Position numbers and translations under genes: made by a program. Shown in pieces: positions 36,085 to 45,245 of a stretch of 64,000 bases of DNA (position 1 is its first letter; the number at the start of each line of letters is the position of its first letter). Below the pieces are notes generated by a model. That model was not told the origin of the DNA, ran no database searches, and was given only the letters and a program-made list of their open reading frames with translations. The stretch is from Dyadobacter beijingensis DSM 21582 (lineage in GTDB: Bacteria; Bacteroidota; Bacteroidia; Cytophagales; Spirosomataceae). The stretch is from positions 907,176 to 971,175 of the forward strand of contig NZ_KB907787.1 in the NCBI RefSeq assembly GCF_000382205.1. Direction: 5' to 3'.

Positions 36085-37226
36085 AGCTCGTGTACGTCAA
36101 CCCATTGGCGTTTTTCCCAGCTTTCGAGGCCTTTTTCGGCGAGCTGCACCCCGCGGGCTCCCGCTTTCAGATCCCACGGGAAAGACTCGTCTTTCACAAT
36201 ATGTTTCAGGAAAAGCTCCCATTGCGCCTTGAATGCATTGTCGTAAATCTCCTGCTCGGGTACTTTCGACCAGCCATCAAAGAACGGGATCGGCTGGGGG
36301 ATATCCGGGTTCCAGACAGGTTTCGGCGTGTTGCCGTAATGCTGAACGTAGCAGTCGCGCAAACCGGCAACGGCCGAGCCGTGCGTTCCGTCCACTTGCA
36401 GCGTCAGCAGGTCGTCGCGGCGTACGCGAACCGTCCACGATGAGTTGAAGTGCGCGACGACGTCGCCTTCCAATTCGAATGTGGCGTAGCAGGCATCGTC
36501 GGCGGTACATTGATAGGTGTTACCATTTTCGTCCACGCGCTCGGGAATGTGCGTGGCGCCCAGGCAGGAAACGGCCTTTACCTTTCCAAACAAATTATCG
36601 AGCACGTAGCGCCAGTGGCAGAGCATATCCACGATAATGCCGCCGTCGTCTTCCTTGCGGTAGTTCCATGAAGGCCGCTGTGCCGGAATGCTGGTTCCTT
36701 CAAACACCCAATACCCGAACTCGCCGCGTACCGAGAGGATTTTTCCGAAGAAGCCTGCTTCCATCAGTCTTTTCAATTTCACCAAACCCGGCAGCCACAG
36801 CTTGTCCTGTACCACGCCGTTTTTCAAACCTGCTTTCGTAGCCAGTTCATAGAGTTCCAATGCCTCCTCCGTCGTCGTACCAGTCGGTTTTTCACAATAA
36901 ATATGTTTTCCAGCCTGGATCGCCTTCTTCACCGCCGCAGCACGGCGGCCGGTAACCTGGGCATCGAAGTAGATCTGGTAATGGGGATCGGACATTACAG
37001 CGTCGAGGTCGGTCGTATATTTCTGAACGCCCGACTGCTTGCACAGCGCTTGCAGCTTGGCTTCATTGCGTCCTACCAGGATCGGGTCGGGCATAATCAC
37101 CTCGTCGGAAGAGATTTTTACGCCGCCTTGCTCGATGATCGCCTTGATCGAGCGGAGCAAATGCTGGTTGGTACCCATACGGCCCGTAACGCCGTTCATG
37201 ATAATGCCAATGGTATGTGTTGTCAT
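36081..37226 (-). CDS. Gfo/Idh/MocA family oxidoreductase
   Basis: This 381-residue cytoplasmic dehydrogenase has the nucleotide-binding start TIGIIMNGVTGRMGTNQHL and the conserved EKP in GKHIYCEKPTGTT. The C-terminal substrate domain includes DDGGIIVDMLCHWRYVLDNLFG. There is no signal peptide, unlike the relative at 31320. It is expected to oxidise a sugar, inositol or sugar-acid ring hydroxyl. It sits 5 bp after the TIM-barrel gene and overlaps the SDR gene by 4 bp. Confidence 0.9.
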   Translation of the reverse strand: MTTHTIGIIMNGVTGRMGTNQHLLRSIKAIIEQGGVKISSDEVIMPDPILVGRNEAKLQALCKQSGVQKYTTDLDAVMSDPHYQIYFDAQVTGRRAAAVKKAIQAGKHIYCEKPTGTTTEEALELYELATKAGLKNGVVQDKLWLPGLVKLKRLMEAGFFGKILSVRGEFGYWVFEGTSIPAQRPSWNYRKEDDGGIIVDMLCHWRYVLDNLFGKVKAVSCLGATHIPERVDENGNTYQCTADDACYATFELEGDVVAHFNSSWTVRVRRDDLLTLQVDGTHGSAVAGLRDCYVQHYGNTPKPVWNPDIPQPIPFFDGWSKVPEQEIYDNAFKAQWELFLKHIVKDESFPWDLKAGARGVQLAEKGLESWEKRQWVDVHEL

Positions 37227-37231
37227 TGTTT

Positions 37232-38098
37232 TTATACAGTTTTAAGAAAAGCCTCAGTTATTTCATTCAAAAACAAATGCTGGTCTTTCGCCCAATGGAT
37301 ATTCGAAAAGATCTCCACCTCGCAAAAGCCGTTAAAGCCCGTCGCTTCCACCCAGCCTCTGATCTTTTTCAGGTCAATGCAGCCTTCGCCCATTAACCCG
37401 CGGTCGTTGAGCAGGTCGATCGTGTTCACTTTCCAGTCGCAGACGTGGTAGGCGAGCAGATTGCCATGGGCACCGCACCGGGCGATCTCTTTTTCCAGAT
37501 CGCTATCCCACCACAAATGGTACACGTCCACCGCCACGCCCACGAAAGGCGATTTGAAATATTCGGCCATGTCATTGGCCTGCCCGAGCGTGTTAATGGC
37601 CGAGCGGTCGGCGGCATACATCGGGTGCAGCGGCTCGATCGCGAGCTTGACGCCCAGCTTTTCGGCCAAGGGTAGTATGGCCGCGATACCTTCCTTGATC
37701 TGCTCACGGGAAGTTTCCAGCGGCTGGTCGGGAGACGCCCCGCATACGAGCACGATCATGGGTGCCCCCAAAGCTGCGGCTTCTTCGAGGAGCTTGCGGT
37801 TATGGTCGATCGCCTGCGCGCGACCCGCGCTGCTGGTATGGGGGAAAAAACCGCCACGGACGTAAGAAACGATTTCCAGCCCGGCAGCGCGGATGATCTC
37901 GCCCGAACGATGCGGTCCGATTCCCTCCGTCGCATTCTGCCAGACGCTGATGCCTTTCACCCCGGCGGCAGCGTAGTTTTCCACTGCCTCCGAGAGTCCC
38001 CAGGGCTTGGTGGTAATGGTGTGGATGCAGCACCGGTCGAGTGTTATGTTTTCCAATGCGGTAATTTGTTTTAAATAGACTTGGTTCGATTTATACAT
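37232..38098 (-). CDS. Sugar phosphate isomerase/epimerase-type TIM-barrel protein
   Basis: This xylose-isomerase-like TIM barrel has 288 residues from the ATG giving MYKSNQVYLKQ. Core segments are IHTITTKPWGLSEAVENYAAAGVKGISVW, GVKLAIEPLHP with the metal-site Glu, VAVDVYHLWWD, and the late CDWKVNT and GFCEVEIFS. Family members isomerise or epimerise keto-sugars or dehydrate inositol intermediates. The open frame continues 81 bp upstream, but that part is the inverted-repeat element at 38099-38167, so the later start is chosen. Confidence 0.85.
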   Translation of the reverse strand: MYKSNQVYLKQITALENITLDRCCIHTITTKPWGLSEAVENYAAAGVKGISVWQNATEGIGPHRSGEIIRAAGLEIVSYVRGGFFPHTSSAGRAQAIDHNRKLLEEAAALGAPMIVLVCGASPDQPLETSREQIKEGIAAILPLAEKLGVKLAIEPLHPMYAADRSAINTLGQANDMAEYFKSPFVGVAVDVYHLWWDSDLEKEIARCGAHGNLLAYHVCDWKVNTIDLLNDRGLMGEGCIDLKKIRGWVEATGFNGFCEVEIFSNIHWAKDQHLFLNEITEAFLKTV

Positions 38099-38167
38099 GT
38101 CACCCGGAGCGCAGTCGAAGGGTTTTGGCGACGTCGCAATTATCCTTCGACTCCGCTCAGGATGAAA
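38099..38167. repeat. Interspersed inverted repeat (CCTTCGACTCCGCTCAGG type) inside the operon
   Basis: CCGGAGCGCAGTCGAAGG on the left and CCTTCGACTCCGCTCAGG on the right form an imperfect inverted repeat around a roughly 25-bp centre. Such sequences are common between genes of Bacteroidota. It fills most of the 97-bp gap between the GH88-like and TIM-barrel genes and could fold as a hairpin in their shared mRNA. Confidence 0.75.
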
Positions 38168-38195
38168 CAACGCTAGCACCAGGCTGACAATAGCG

Positions 38196-39578
38196 TTATT
38201 TCACTGCGCCCAAATACGAGTAATAAGGCAACCCCTTATTGATCCGGTGCAGGTAAAGCGCCACTTCCCTCGCATGGTAATCGCCCCACATGCTCGATTC
38301 GCCGCACGGGATTTTCTGGCCTGCCGGCACATTGTCCCAGCCATTCGGGCGATGGTAGATCGAGTGCAGGATCAATCCCTGGTGCGTTGGGTCGGTAGAC
38401 AGGTAGGGTTCTTCGAAAAGCGTATCCACGGCTGTCAGCCCAGCCTGCCAGTAGCGGTTGCCGGATTCGCTCTGGCCTTTGTCATTCAGGTATTTACCCA
38501 ATCGCAGCAGACCTTGTGCGCCAATGGCGGCAGCCGAGCTGTCGATCGGTTCAAATGCATTGTAGGGATCTGATTTTCGGGTAGTGTAGTCGCCCAGCTG
38601 GTAGAGTTGCGGCGCGCCTGTGTCCCAGTAAGGAATGCCGTCGGCAGCGGTGTTGGCTATGTAAAAATCGCAGGTAGCCTGTGCCGCTTTGAGGTAAATG
38701 CGCTCGATTTCGGCCCGGCCGCCCAACGGTGCCAGCTCCTCGTCAGTAAATCGTGGAAGCGATTCGAGCTGTTCCGCAAAGCCGACCATCGCCCATGCGA
38801 GGCCGCGCGTCCAGGTGGTGAAGCCGGAGAAACCTTGCTGCGAGTTGGGGCAGCGGTAGTTGCCGTCGTTGGTATTGAAAACGCTTTCGTGGGCGGTACG
38901 GCCCCAAAGGTCGTAGCTGTCGCGGCCTTCGCCGTAGTATACCGAGTAATTGGCCGTAGCGATGGAATGCAGCGTGCCGCGTTCCAGAAGGCTGGTTTTC
39001 AAGTCATTTTCACCCATATAACTGTGCCCCAGCAAATGCGAAACCATCAGCGCACGCACCGAGCGTATCGTATCCACAAACAACGAATGCGGCCCGTTGA
39101 ACGAGTGGATATACCCCTGTCCGTTCCTGATGGGCGTCCAGCGCCGCGCCTGCACGGCCCCGGAGATTTTCAATGCGATCTCGTAGAAGTTGCGCTCCCA
39201 CTCGTTTTCGGGCAGCACGCCTTCGTTCATCAGGCGGAGCAGGTTACCGTACGTGCTCACATTGTTGAACCCATGATCGTGCACGCCGAAATGGCCTACA
39301 TGCGAGGCCATCGATTGCACGGTGTTCCTACGGGCGCTGGCGAGATAACTTTCGTCGCCTGTCGCGTCAAACTGCAATACTTCGGCACCGTATTGGAAGC
39401 CCTGCGTCCACTCGGTCCAGCCGCGAAGGGTGTATTTGCCATTCACGGTAAAAACCGGCGTTCCTTTGGAGTTGTCGTACTCTTTGTTGATAAGCTTGAT
39501 TTTCTCACCTGAAACTTCCCAAAACCGGTCGAGTTTGGTTTGGAGTGAAGCCGCGGTCAGTTCGTTTTTTATCTGCAT
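38196..39578 (-). CDS. GH88-like (alpha/alpha)6 glycosyl hydrolase
   Basis: This 460-residue helical-barrel enzyme of the GH88/unsaturated glucuronyl hydrolase type has segments LRGWTEWTQGFQYGAEVLQF, the HDHGFNN stretch with a candidate catalytic Asp, GFTTWTRGLAWAMVGFAEQL, and FEPIDSSAAAIGAQGLLRL. The last resembles the GH88/GH105 DSSASAI motif. No signal peptide is seen, so it acts in the cytoplasm on imported oligosaccharides. It is the first gene of the operon, with a perfect promoter at 39625-39655. Confidence 0.82.
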   Translation of the reverse strand: MQIKNELTAASLQTKLDRFWEVSGEKIKLINKEYDNSKGTPVFTVNGKYTLRGWTEWTQGFQYGAEVLQFDATGDESYLASARRNTVQSMASHVGHFGVHDHGFNNVSTYGNLLRLMNEGVLPENEWERNFYEIALKISGAVQARRWTPIRNGQGYIHSFNGPHSLFVDTIRSVRALMVSHLLGHSYMGENDLKTSLLERGTLHSIATANYSVYYGEGRDSYDLWGRTAHESVFNTNDGNYRCPNSQQGFSGFTTWTRGLAWAMVGFAEQLESLPRFTDEELAPLGGRAEIERIYLKAAQATCDFYIANTAADGIPYWDTGAPQLYQLGDYTTRKSDPYNAFEPIDSSAAAIGAQGLLRLGKYLNDKGQSESGNRYWQAGLTAVDTLFEEPYLSTDPTHQGLILHSIYHRPNGWDNVPAGQKIPCGESSMWGDYHAREVALYLHRINKGLPYYSYLGAVK

Positions 39579-39624
39579 AACTTATATCAATAGTATTATT
39601 TAGCCATTTTAATTTTGGATAATA

Positions 39625-39655
39625 CAAAGATATTTGCGGCAAAAAGCGATAGCAA
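39625..39655 (-). promoter_or_regulatory. Promoter of the GH88-TIM-Gfo-SDR-MFS operon
   Basis: On the minus strand TTG, a 20-bp spacer and TATCTTTG match the Bacteroidota consensus exactly. The transcript would start about 40 bp before the GH88-like gene. It lies in the 92-bp gap after the AraC gene, so the regulator could act here. Confidence 0.75.
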
Positions 39656-39670
39656 GGTACAAATCTGCTA

Positions 39671-40609
39671 TTAAATGGTACTTTTCCGAACATGCTCGCG
39701 GTACTCGTTCGGGGTTAGTCCGGTTTTCTTTTTGAAGATACGGCTGAAATAGGACGGGTCGTCCATATGGATGTGGTAAGCGATTTCCTTACTGCTCAGG
39801 TTGGTAAAAACGAGCAGCCGTTTGGCTTCTAGCAGGAGCTTGTCGAGGATGTATTCCTGGCAGGAAATGCCGAGAGATTTTTTGATGATTTTACTCAGAT
39901 AGTCGGGCGTCACCGCCAGCTGATTGGCATATTGCTGCACCTCGTGCATTTGCCTGAAATTCTTTTCCACCAATTCCTGAAAACGCCCCGCGAGTTCTGG
40001 CACGCCCAACGGCGGAGTTTCCGCGGCCTGGCGGCCGTGCTGGGTCAGGAAAGCGCATTTTTGCACCAGCAAACCCAGGTACCGGCCAATGAGCGTCTGG
40101 TCGGTCTCGGCATTAAGGTGGTCGGTTACCATGTTTTCCAGGATATTGTGGAAATAATGTTTGTCGCTTTCGGAGAGGGTAATGATGGGCTGCCGGCGCG
40201 CTGGCTGGAAGAATGGCAGCTGTGAAAGCGGCGGGTTCACCGGGTTGTAGAAGGTATAGTAATCTTCCGAAAATGCGACGATATAGCCCTGGAAGGAGGT
40301 CGAAAAAGTAAGCAAATGCACCTGTCCCGGCGTAAGGAAATGCAGTCCTGCACCCTGAATATTGTACGAATGGAAATCGATCTCGTGGAATCCCTGGCCT
40401 TCTTCGATGAACAGGATCTCGTAGTACGTGTGCCGGTGCGGCGTATCAGTAGGAAGCGGGGTAATGGGCAATGCGACGGGCCCGGGCTGGATAACCCCCT
40501 CATGATTGGCGCTGAGGCTGTTCTTGAACCGGAAAATCTTTAAAGCAGGTACCTGGCTGGGGGTTTTGGGAAGGGAATGTACCGGGATTGCATCAGACAC
40601 GAAAACCAT
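39671..40609 (-). CDS. AraC family transcriptional regulator
   Basis: This 312-residue regulator (start MVFVSDAIPVHSL; a TTG 63 bp upstream is less likely) has an N-terminal cupin-like sensing domain (about 30-160, with HRHTYYEILFIEEGQGFHEIDF). The C-terminal double HTH (about 210-310) has LAVTPDYLSKIIKKSLGISCQEYI, YHIHMDDPSYFSRIFKKKTGLTPNEYR. It lies directly upstream of the GH88 operon on the same strand and is its likely sugar-responsive activator. Confidence 0.9.
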   Translation of the reverse strand: MVFVSDAIPVHSLPKTPSQVPALKIFRFKNSLSANHEGVIQPGPVALPITPLPTDTPHRHTYYEILFIEEGQGFHEIDFHSYNIQGAGLHFLTPGQVHLLTFSTSFQGYIVAFSEDYYTFYNPVNPPLSQLPFFQPARRQPIITLSESDKHYFHNILENMVTDHLNAETDQTLIGRYLGLLVQKCAFLTQHGRQAAETPPLGVPELAGRFQELVEKNFRQMHEVQQYANQLAVTPDYLSKIIKKSLGISCQEYILDKLLLEAKRLLVFTNLSSKEIAYHIHMDDPSYFSRIFKKKTGLTPNEYREHVRKSTI

Positions 40610-40720
40610 GCATTCAGACTTTTTCAAGTTCGCTAATCGTTTCAAAAGCCGGCAGGGCGGCAAAACTACCAAAAGATAGGGGCCGTTTGCCAGATTTTTT
40701 ATACCCTTTGTGACATTTTA

Positions 40721-40728
40721 TACCTTTG
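40721..40728 (+). promoter_or_regulatory. -7 promoter element for the ABC exporter gene
   Basis: TACCTTTG is a perfect match, 43 bp before the GTG start at 40772. A similar TACCCTTTG lies at 40702-40710. No well-placed -33 is evident. Confidence 0.45.
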
Positions 40729-40771
40729 CGGTGTTGATTCTTCACAACCACTGTATTTTAAAAGCTACCCG

Positions 40772-42547
40772 GTGAACCAGGAAACCAAAAGCGGCCAGAT
40801 ATTCGATCTTCCCACCCTAAGGCGTCTATACACATTCGTTCGACCTTACCAGAAGCGGTTTTACCTGCTTGTTGCCATTATATTGCTCAATGCGATCCTC
40901 GCGCCGCTTACACCCCTGCTGATCAAATACACCATCGATACGCCCATTTCGAACGGCGATTACGCGCAGCTGACGGTCATGCTGGTTATTATGATTGTCG
41001 TGACCATTTTCCAGGGCATTGCGCAGTTCTGGAATACCTATATGTCGGGCTGGCTCGGGCAGTATATTATCCGCGATATCCGCGTGCAGCTGTATGAGAA
41101 GATCGTCGGGTTGCGGCTTAAATTCTTCGATAACACACCCATCGGGCGGCTAGTTACGCGGACCATTTCGGACGTGGAAACGCTTTCCAACGTATTCAGC
41201 GACGGTATGGCAGCTATTGCGGGAGATATCCTGCAACTGGTACTGATCATCGCCGTCATGTTCTACACCGACTGGAAGCTGTCGGTCATCAGTCTTTCGA
41301 TGATCCCGCTGATGCTTTTCTGCACCTATGTTTTCAAGGAAAAGATCAAGGATTCCTTCAACGAGGTGCGTGCGGCGGTTTCCAATCTGAATGCATTTGT
41401 GCAGGAGCATATTACCGGAATGGGCATCGTGCAGATTTTCAGCAGCGAAGATATCGAATACAAGAAATTCAGGGAGATTAACAAGGTGCACCGTAACGCG
41501 AACATCCGGTCCATTCTCTACTATTCGGTGTATTACCCGGTGGCCGACGTGATTGCGGCGGCAGGTACGGGGCTCGTCGTCTGGTATGGGTCAAAACAGA
41601 TCCTGGACTCGGAAGTGACGTTCGGTACGGTGACGGCCTTCGTGATGTTTATTAACCTCTTTTTCCGCCCGATCCGCCAGCTCGCCGACCGTTTCAATAC
41701 CCTGCAAATGGGGATCGTGAGCACCGACCGCATCCTGAAACTCCTGGATAGTGACGAATACACCTCCAACGACGGCACTTTTGCGCCGGAATCCATTCAG
41801 GGAAATGTAGAGTTTAAAAACGTATGGTTTGCTTACAATGACGAGGAATATGTTCTGAGGGATATCAATTTCAAGGTAAAAGAAGGGGAAACCATTGCTT
41901 TCGTCGGCGCTACCGGGGCGGGAAAATCTTCGATCATTAACCTGCTCACGCGTTTTTACGACATTAATAAAGGAAATATCTATGTCGATGGCGTGGAAGT
42001 GCATGACTACGAGCTGAATGCGTTGCGCCGGCATATCGGCGTGGTGTTGCAGGACGTGTTCCTTTTCTCGGATACCATTGAAAACAATATCCGTCTTGGC
42101 GACGAAAGCATTACCCAGGAGAAAATCGTCGAAGCGGCCAAACTGGTGGGTGTACACGACTTCATCGAACGCTTGCCCGGCGGCTACACCTATAATGTCA
42201 TGGAACGCGGCGCGACATTGTCCGTAGGGCAGCGGCAGCTCATTTCGTTCGTTCGCGCGATGGTGCACGAGCCGAAGATCATCGTCCTCGACGAAGCTAC
42301 CTCGTCCGTGGACAGCGAAACGGAAGAACTCATCCAGCACGCGATCGAAAACCTCATGCACGGCCGTACGGCAATCGTGATCGCGCACCGGCTATCGACC
42401 ATTCAGGAGGCGGATAAGATTATTGTCGTCGATAAAGGCCGGATCGTGGAGGAAGGTAATCACGAGCAATTACTCGAAAAGGATGGCGCTTACGCAAATT
42501 TGTACCGGATGCAGTACAAAGAGGTGCATAAGATTGGGACTTTGTAG
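40772..42547 (+). CDS. ABC transporter, fused permease/ATPase (exporter type)
   Basis: This 591-residue MsbA-like half-transporter starts with GTG (MNQETKSGQIF). The membrane domain has six helices (about residues 20-310). The ATPase domain has Walker A GATGAGKSS, the signature LSVGQRQ (Val for the usual second-position Gly), Walker B IIVLDEATSSVD and the H-loop IAHRLST. It works as a dimer; lipid or drug export are both possible. The gene is divergent from the AraC gene and ends at a strong hairpin. Confidence 0.93.
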   Translation: MNQETKSGQIFDLPTLRRLYTFVRPYQKRFYLLVAIILLNAILAPLTPLLIKYTIDTPISNGDYAQLTVMLVIMIVVTIFQGIAQFWNTYMSGWLGQYIIRDIRVQLYEKIVGLRLKFFDNTPIGRLVTRTISDVETLSNVFSDGMAAIAGDILQLVLIIAVMFYTDWKLSVISLSMIPLMLFCTYVFKEKIKDSFNEVRAAVSNLNAFVQEHITGMGIVQIFSSEDIEYKKFREINKVHRNANIRSILYYSVYYPVADVIAAAGTGLVVWYGSKQILDSEVTFGTVTAFVMFINLFFRPIRQLADRFNTLQMGIVSTDRILKLLDSDEYTSNDGTFAPESIQGNVEFKNVWFAYNDEEYVLRDINFKVKEGETIAFVGATGAGKSSIINLLTRFYDINKGNIYVDGVEVHDYELNALRRHIGVVLQDVFLFSDTIENNIRLGDESITQEKIVEAAKLVGVHDFIERLPGGYTYNVMERGATLSVGQRQLISFVRAMVHEPKIIVLDEATSSVDSETEELIQHAIENLMHGRTAIVIAHRLSTIQEADKIIVVDKGRIVEEGNHEQLLEKDGAYANLYRMQYKEVHKIGTL

Positions 42548-42554
42548 TTTTTGG

Positions 42555-42598
42555 GCTGTAAGCATTAGGCCTTAAGCTTATGGCCTAATGCTTACAGC
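42555..42598. terminator. Perfect 17-bp hairpin between convergent genes
   Basis: GCTGTAAGCATTAGGCC pairs perfectly with GGCCTAATGCTTACAGC around a 10-nt loop that is itself partly palindromic (TAAGCTTA). CTTACAG is then repeated next to it. It lies between the ABC exporter and PBP genes and can serve as a two-way terminator, though the T tract is weak. Confidence 0.7.
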
Positions 42599-42611
42599 TT
42601 ACAGCCTAAAT

Positions 42612-45164
42612 TCAATTCCTCCGCCCTGTATCCAAAGGAATAGGCGGTGGCCCGATCAGGAAGTCGTCTTCGTCGCTGCGCTTGGAAGGTGTACTGTCAC
42701 CTTCAATACCCAGCGAATCGCTCTCGGCAGGCGCCCATTGCGTAGGGCAATTGTAGGTTTTCGATACTTTGAAACTCGGTTTCGGGAATGGACCGGGTTC
42801 TACGGATTTGTCCTTGTAAATCTTTTCCAGGAATGCGCCTACGATCGGCAGGGCCGTTTTAGCGCCTTCGCCGAGGTTCGTGGTCCGGAAGTGGATGCTC
42901 CGATCGTCGCCGCCTACCCAGGCGCCTACCACGAGGTCGCGCGTGACGCACATGAACCAGCCGTCGGAGTTGTTGGAAGTGGTTCCCGTTTTGCCGCCCA
43001 TTTCATTGCCGTTCAGCGTCGTGTTGAACCGCCAGCGAATGCTTCCGGACGTTCCACCCGCCTCTTCCACGCCCGCGCGCAGCATTTGCAGCATCAGGAA
43101 TGCCGATTCTTCACTAATCGCCTGGCGGTGCTCCGGCTGGAATTCTTCGATCACCTTGCCATTGCTATCCTCGATTTTCGTCACGAGAATAGGCTGCGTG
43201 TAGGTGCCATTGTTCGCGAAAACGCCGTAGGCCGCCACCATATCATACAGCGACACGTCGAATGGCCCGAGACCAATGGACGGAACGGCTTTCAGCGGCG
43301 TGGTGATGCCCATTTTCTTGGCATAACGCACCACATTGGCGGCACCAATCTGGTCGGTGAGCTCGGCGGTAACGGAGTTGATCGACTGCGCCAGTGCGCG
43401 GCGAAGCGTCATCGGGGCGTAAGTGTAAGAACCGGTTGCATTGCGCGGTTTCCAGACTTTCTCCTCGCCGTCTTCTTCGTAGGTTTTTTCAAAAGGCTTG
43501 TCGACGATCTCGTTGCAGGGGTTCATATTGTATGTCGAGTCGTCGATCGCGGCGGTGTACACGAACGGCTTGAAGGTAGATCCCGGCTGGCGCTTACCTT
43601 GCTTTACCGCGTCGTATTTGAAATAATTATAATCCAAACCACCCACCCAGGCGCGGATTTGGCCCGTCTGCGGGTTCATCGCCATCAGGCCCGCACGGAG
43701 AATGCGCTTGTAATAGTCGAGCGAGTCCATCGAGCTCCAGTATTTCGTCATTTCGCCACTGTTTTTCCAGTCGTAGACGGTCATCGTGTCTTTTTTGTTG
43801 AGATAAAAGGCCACGCTGTCGGGACTGTTCGGGAATTTGGCGGCTAATGCGCGGTATTTGGTAGTGCGCTTCACGACGGTCGGAAGGAAGTCGGTGATCT
43901 CATTGCCCTGCTCGTCGCGCCACGGGTTCTGGTTACGCCAGTGGTCTTCGAAAACGCGCTGCAGCTGTTTCATTTTCTGCGTCATGGCTTCTTCCGCGTC
44001 CTCCTGCATCCGCGAGTCGATGGTGGTGTAGATTTTCAAGCCATCGGTATAAAGGTCGTAACCATTCTCGTCGCCCCATTTTTTGACAAAATCCACCACC
44101 GCATTTTTGAAATAATTGGCATTGCCATCATACGGAGTTTCGAATTTGGTTTTCAGCTCGATGGGCAGTGCGCTGATGGAATCGGCCTGTTTGGCATTCA
44201 GGTAACCATATTTGCGCATCTGATCGATCACCACATTGCGGCGTTCGAGCGAGCGCTTCATGTTCCGGATCGGGTTGTACGTCGTGGTGGCCTTTTGCAA
44301 ACCTACCAGCACGGCCGATTCCTGCACGTTGAGGCTGTCGGGCGATTTACTGAAATACGACTTCGCCGCCGTGTTGATACCATAAGTATTGTTACCGTAA
44401 TCGACGGTATTGAAATACATCGTCAGGATTTCCTCCTTGGTAAAATTCCTTTCCAGCTTGATGGCCGTAAGCCATTCCTTGGTTTTGTAAATCAACGTGC
44501 TGAGGCCCGGAACATAACCTAGCAGCCCTCTTGCGCCGGATTTACGGGTTTTGAATAGCTTTTTGGCGAGCTGCTGGGTAATGGTGCTACCACCCCCGCG
44601 GTCGGTAGCGCCGGTGACGATCCCCCAGGCCACGCTGGCCATCGCCTTGTAGTCAATACCCGAATGCCGGTAAAAACGGGCATCCTCGGTGGCGATCAAT
44701 GCTTTGACGAGGTTAGGTGAAATCTGCTTGTAGGGAACGGGCGTCCGGTTTTCGGTGTAGAACTTGCCGATCATCACGCCGTCGGCCGTGTAGATTTCCG
44801 AAGATTGGGCCACTTTCGGGTTCTGGAGGTCTTCCACGCTCGGCATGCTGCCCATGAGCCAGAGGAAGTTGGTTTCCACAGAGAATATGTACACCGCGAA
44901 GAGCACGAAGCCGTAAACCAAAGTTTTCCAGACCGTTACAATCGTGCGGTAATACCGTGCATTGACATCCACCTTATCTTCCCACCAGCCACGCAGCGAC
45001 CTCTTGTTCTGCCGGTACGAATGGAACAACTCGTCGGCCTTGGACTTGCCCGTCACAAGCGAGGTAATTCTATATGCAATCCTGTTGATGAGTGTGGCGA
45101 GCCGCGACCGGAAAGCCCGGAACAGCATCCTGATTTTAGTAAAAAACGATCGGAGAACTTCCAT
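42612..45164 (-). CDS. Class A penicillin-binding protein (PBP1A-like)
   Basis: This bifunctional peptidoglycan synthase has 850 residues from the ATG giving MEVLRSFFTKI; a TTG 27 bp upstream is less likely. It has one membrane anchor (about residues 80-105). The GT51 glycosyltransferase has ATEDARFYRHSG and STITQQLAKKLF. The transpeptidase has STFK in PGSTFKPF, the SIN motif in AQSINSVTA and KTG in GGKTGTTSN. The tail is Pro/acidic rich. It polymerises and cross-links lipid II in the periplasm. Confidence 0.95.
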   Translation of the reverse strand: MEVLRSFFTKIRMLFRAFRSRLATLINRIAYRITSLVTGKSKADELFHSYRQNKRSLRGWWEDKVDVNARYYRTIVTVWKTLVYGFVLFAVYIFSVETNFLWLMGSMPSVEDLQNPKVAQSSEIYTADGVMIGKFYTENRTPVPYKQISPNLVKALIATEDARFYRHSGIDYKAMASVAWGIVTGATDRGGGSTITQQLAKKLFKTRKSGARGLLGYVPGLSTLIYKTKEWLTAIKLERNFTKEEILTMYFNTVDYGNNTYGINTAAKSYFSKSPDSLNVQESAVLVGLQKATTTYNPIRNMKRSLERRNVVIDQMRKYGYLNAKQADSISALPIELKTKFETPYDGNANYFKNAVVDFVKKWGDENGYDLYTDGLKIYTTIDSRMQEDAEEAMTQKMKQLQRVFEDHWRNQNPWRDEQGNEITDFLPTVVKRTTKYRALAAKFPNSPDSVAFYLNKKDTMTVYDWKNSGEMTKYWSSMDSLDYYKRILRAGLMAMNPQTGQIRAWVGGLDYNYFKYDAVKQGKRQPGSTFKPFVYTAAIDDSTYNMNPCNEIVDKPFEKTYEEDGEEKVWKPRNATGSYTYAPMTLRRALAQSINSVTAELTDQIGAANVVRYAKKMGITTPLKAVPSIGLGPFDVSLYDMVAAYGVFANNGTYTQPILVTKIEDSNGKVIEEFQPEHRQAISEESAFLMLQMLRAGVEEAGGTSGSIRWRFNTTLNGNEMGGKTGTTSNNSDGWFMCVTRDLVVGAWVGGDDRSIHFRTTNLGEGAKTALPIVGAFLEKIYKDKSVEPGPFPKPSFKVSKTYNCPTQWAPAESDSLGIEGDSTPSKRSDEDDFLIGPPPIPLDTGRRN

Positions 45165-45200
45165 CAAACGTTTTGGTTCGTAATGGGTCAAAGATAAGAA

Positions 45201-45235
45201 AAGCCGGATAGATATGACTCAATCCGGCTTTTTCT
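45201..45235 (-). terminator. Intrinsic terminator after msrB
   Basis: AGCCGGAT pairs with ATCCGGCT around a 12-nt loop. On the minus strand it is followed by TTTTC, and T-rich sequence lies on both sides. Confidence 0.65.
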
Positions 45236-45245
45236 GAAATGGTTT

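Noticed and set aside
38099..38179. N-terminal extension of the TIM-barrel protein
   Set aside because: Its residues (HPERSRRIIATSPKPFDCAPG) are the translation of the interspersed inverted repeat, not protein-family sequence.
42588..43847. 419-codon plus-strand open frame
   Set aside because: It is antisense to the penicillin-binding protein gene with all catalytic motifs; a codon-bias shadow.
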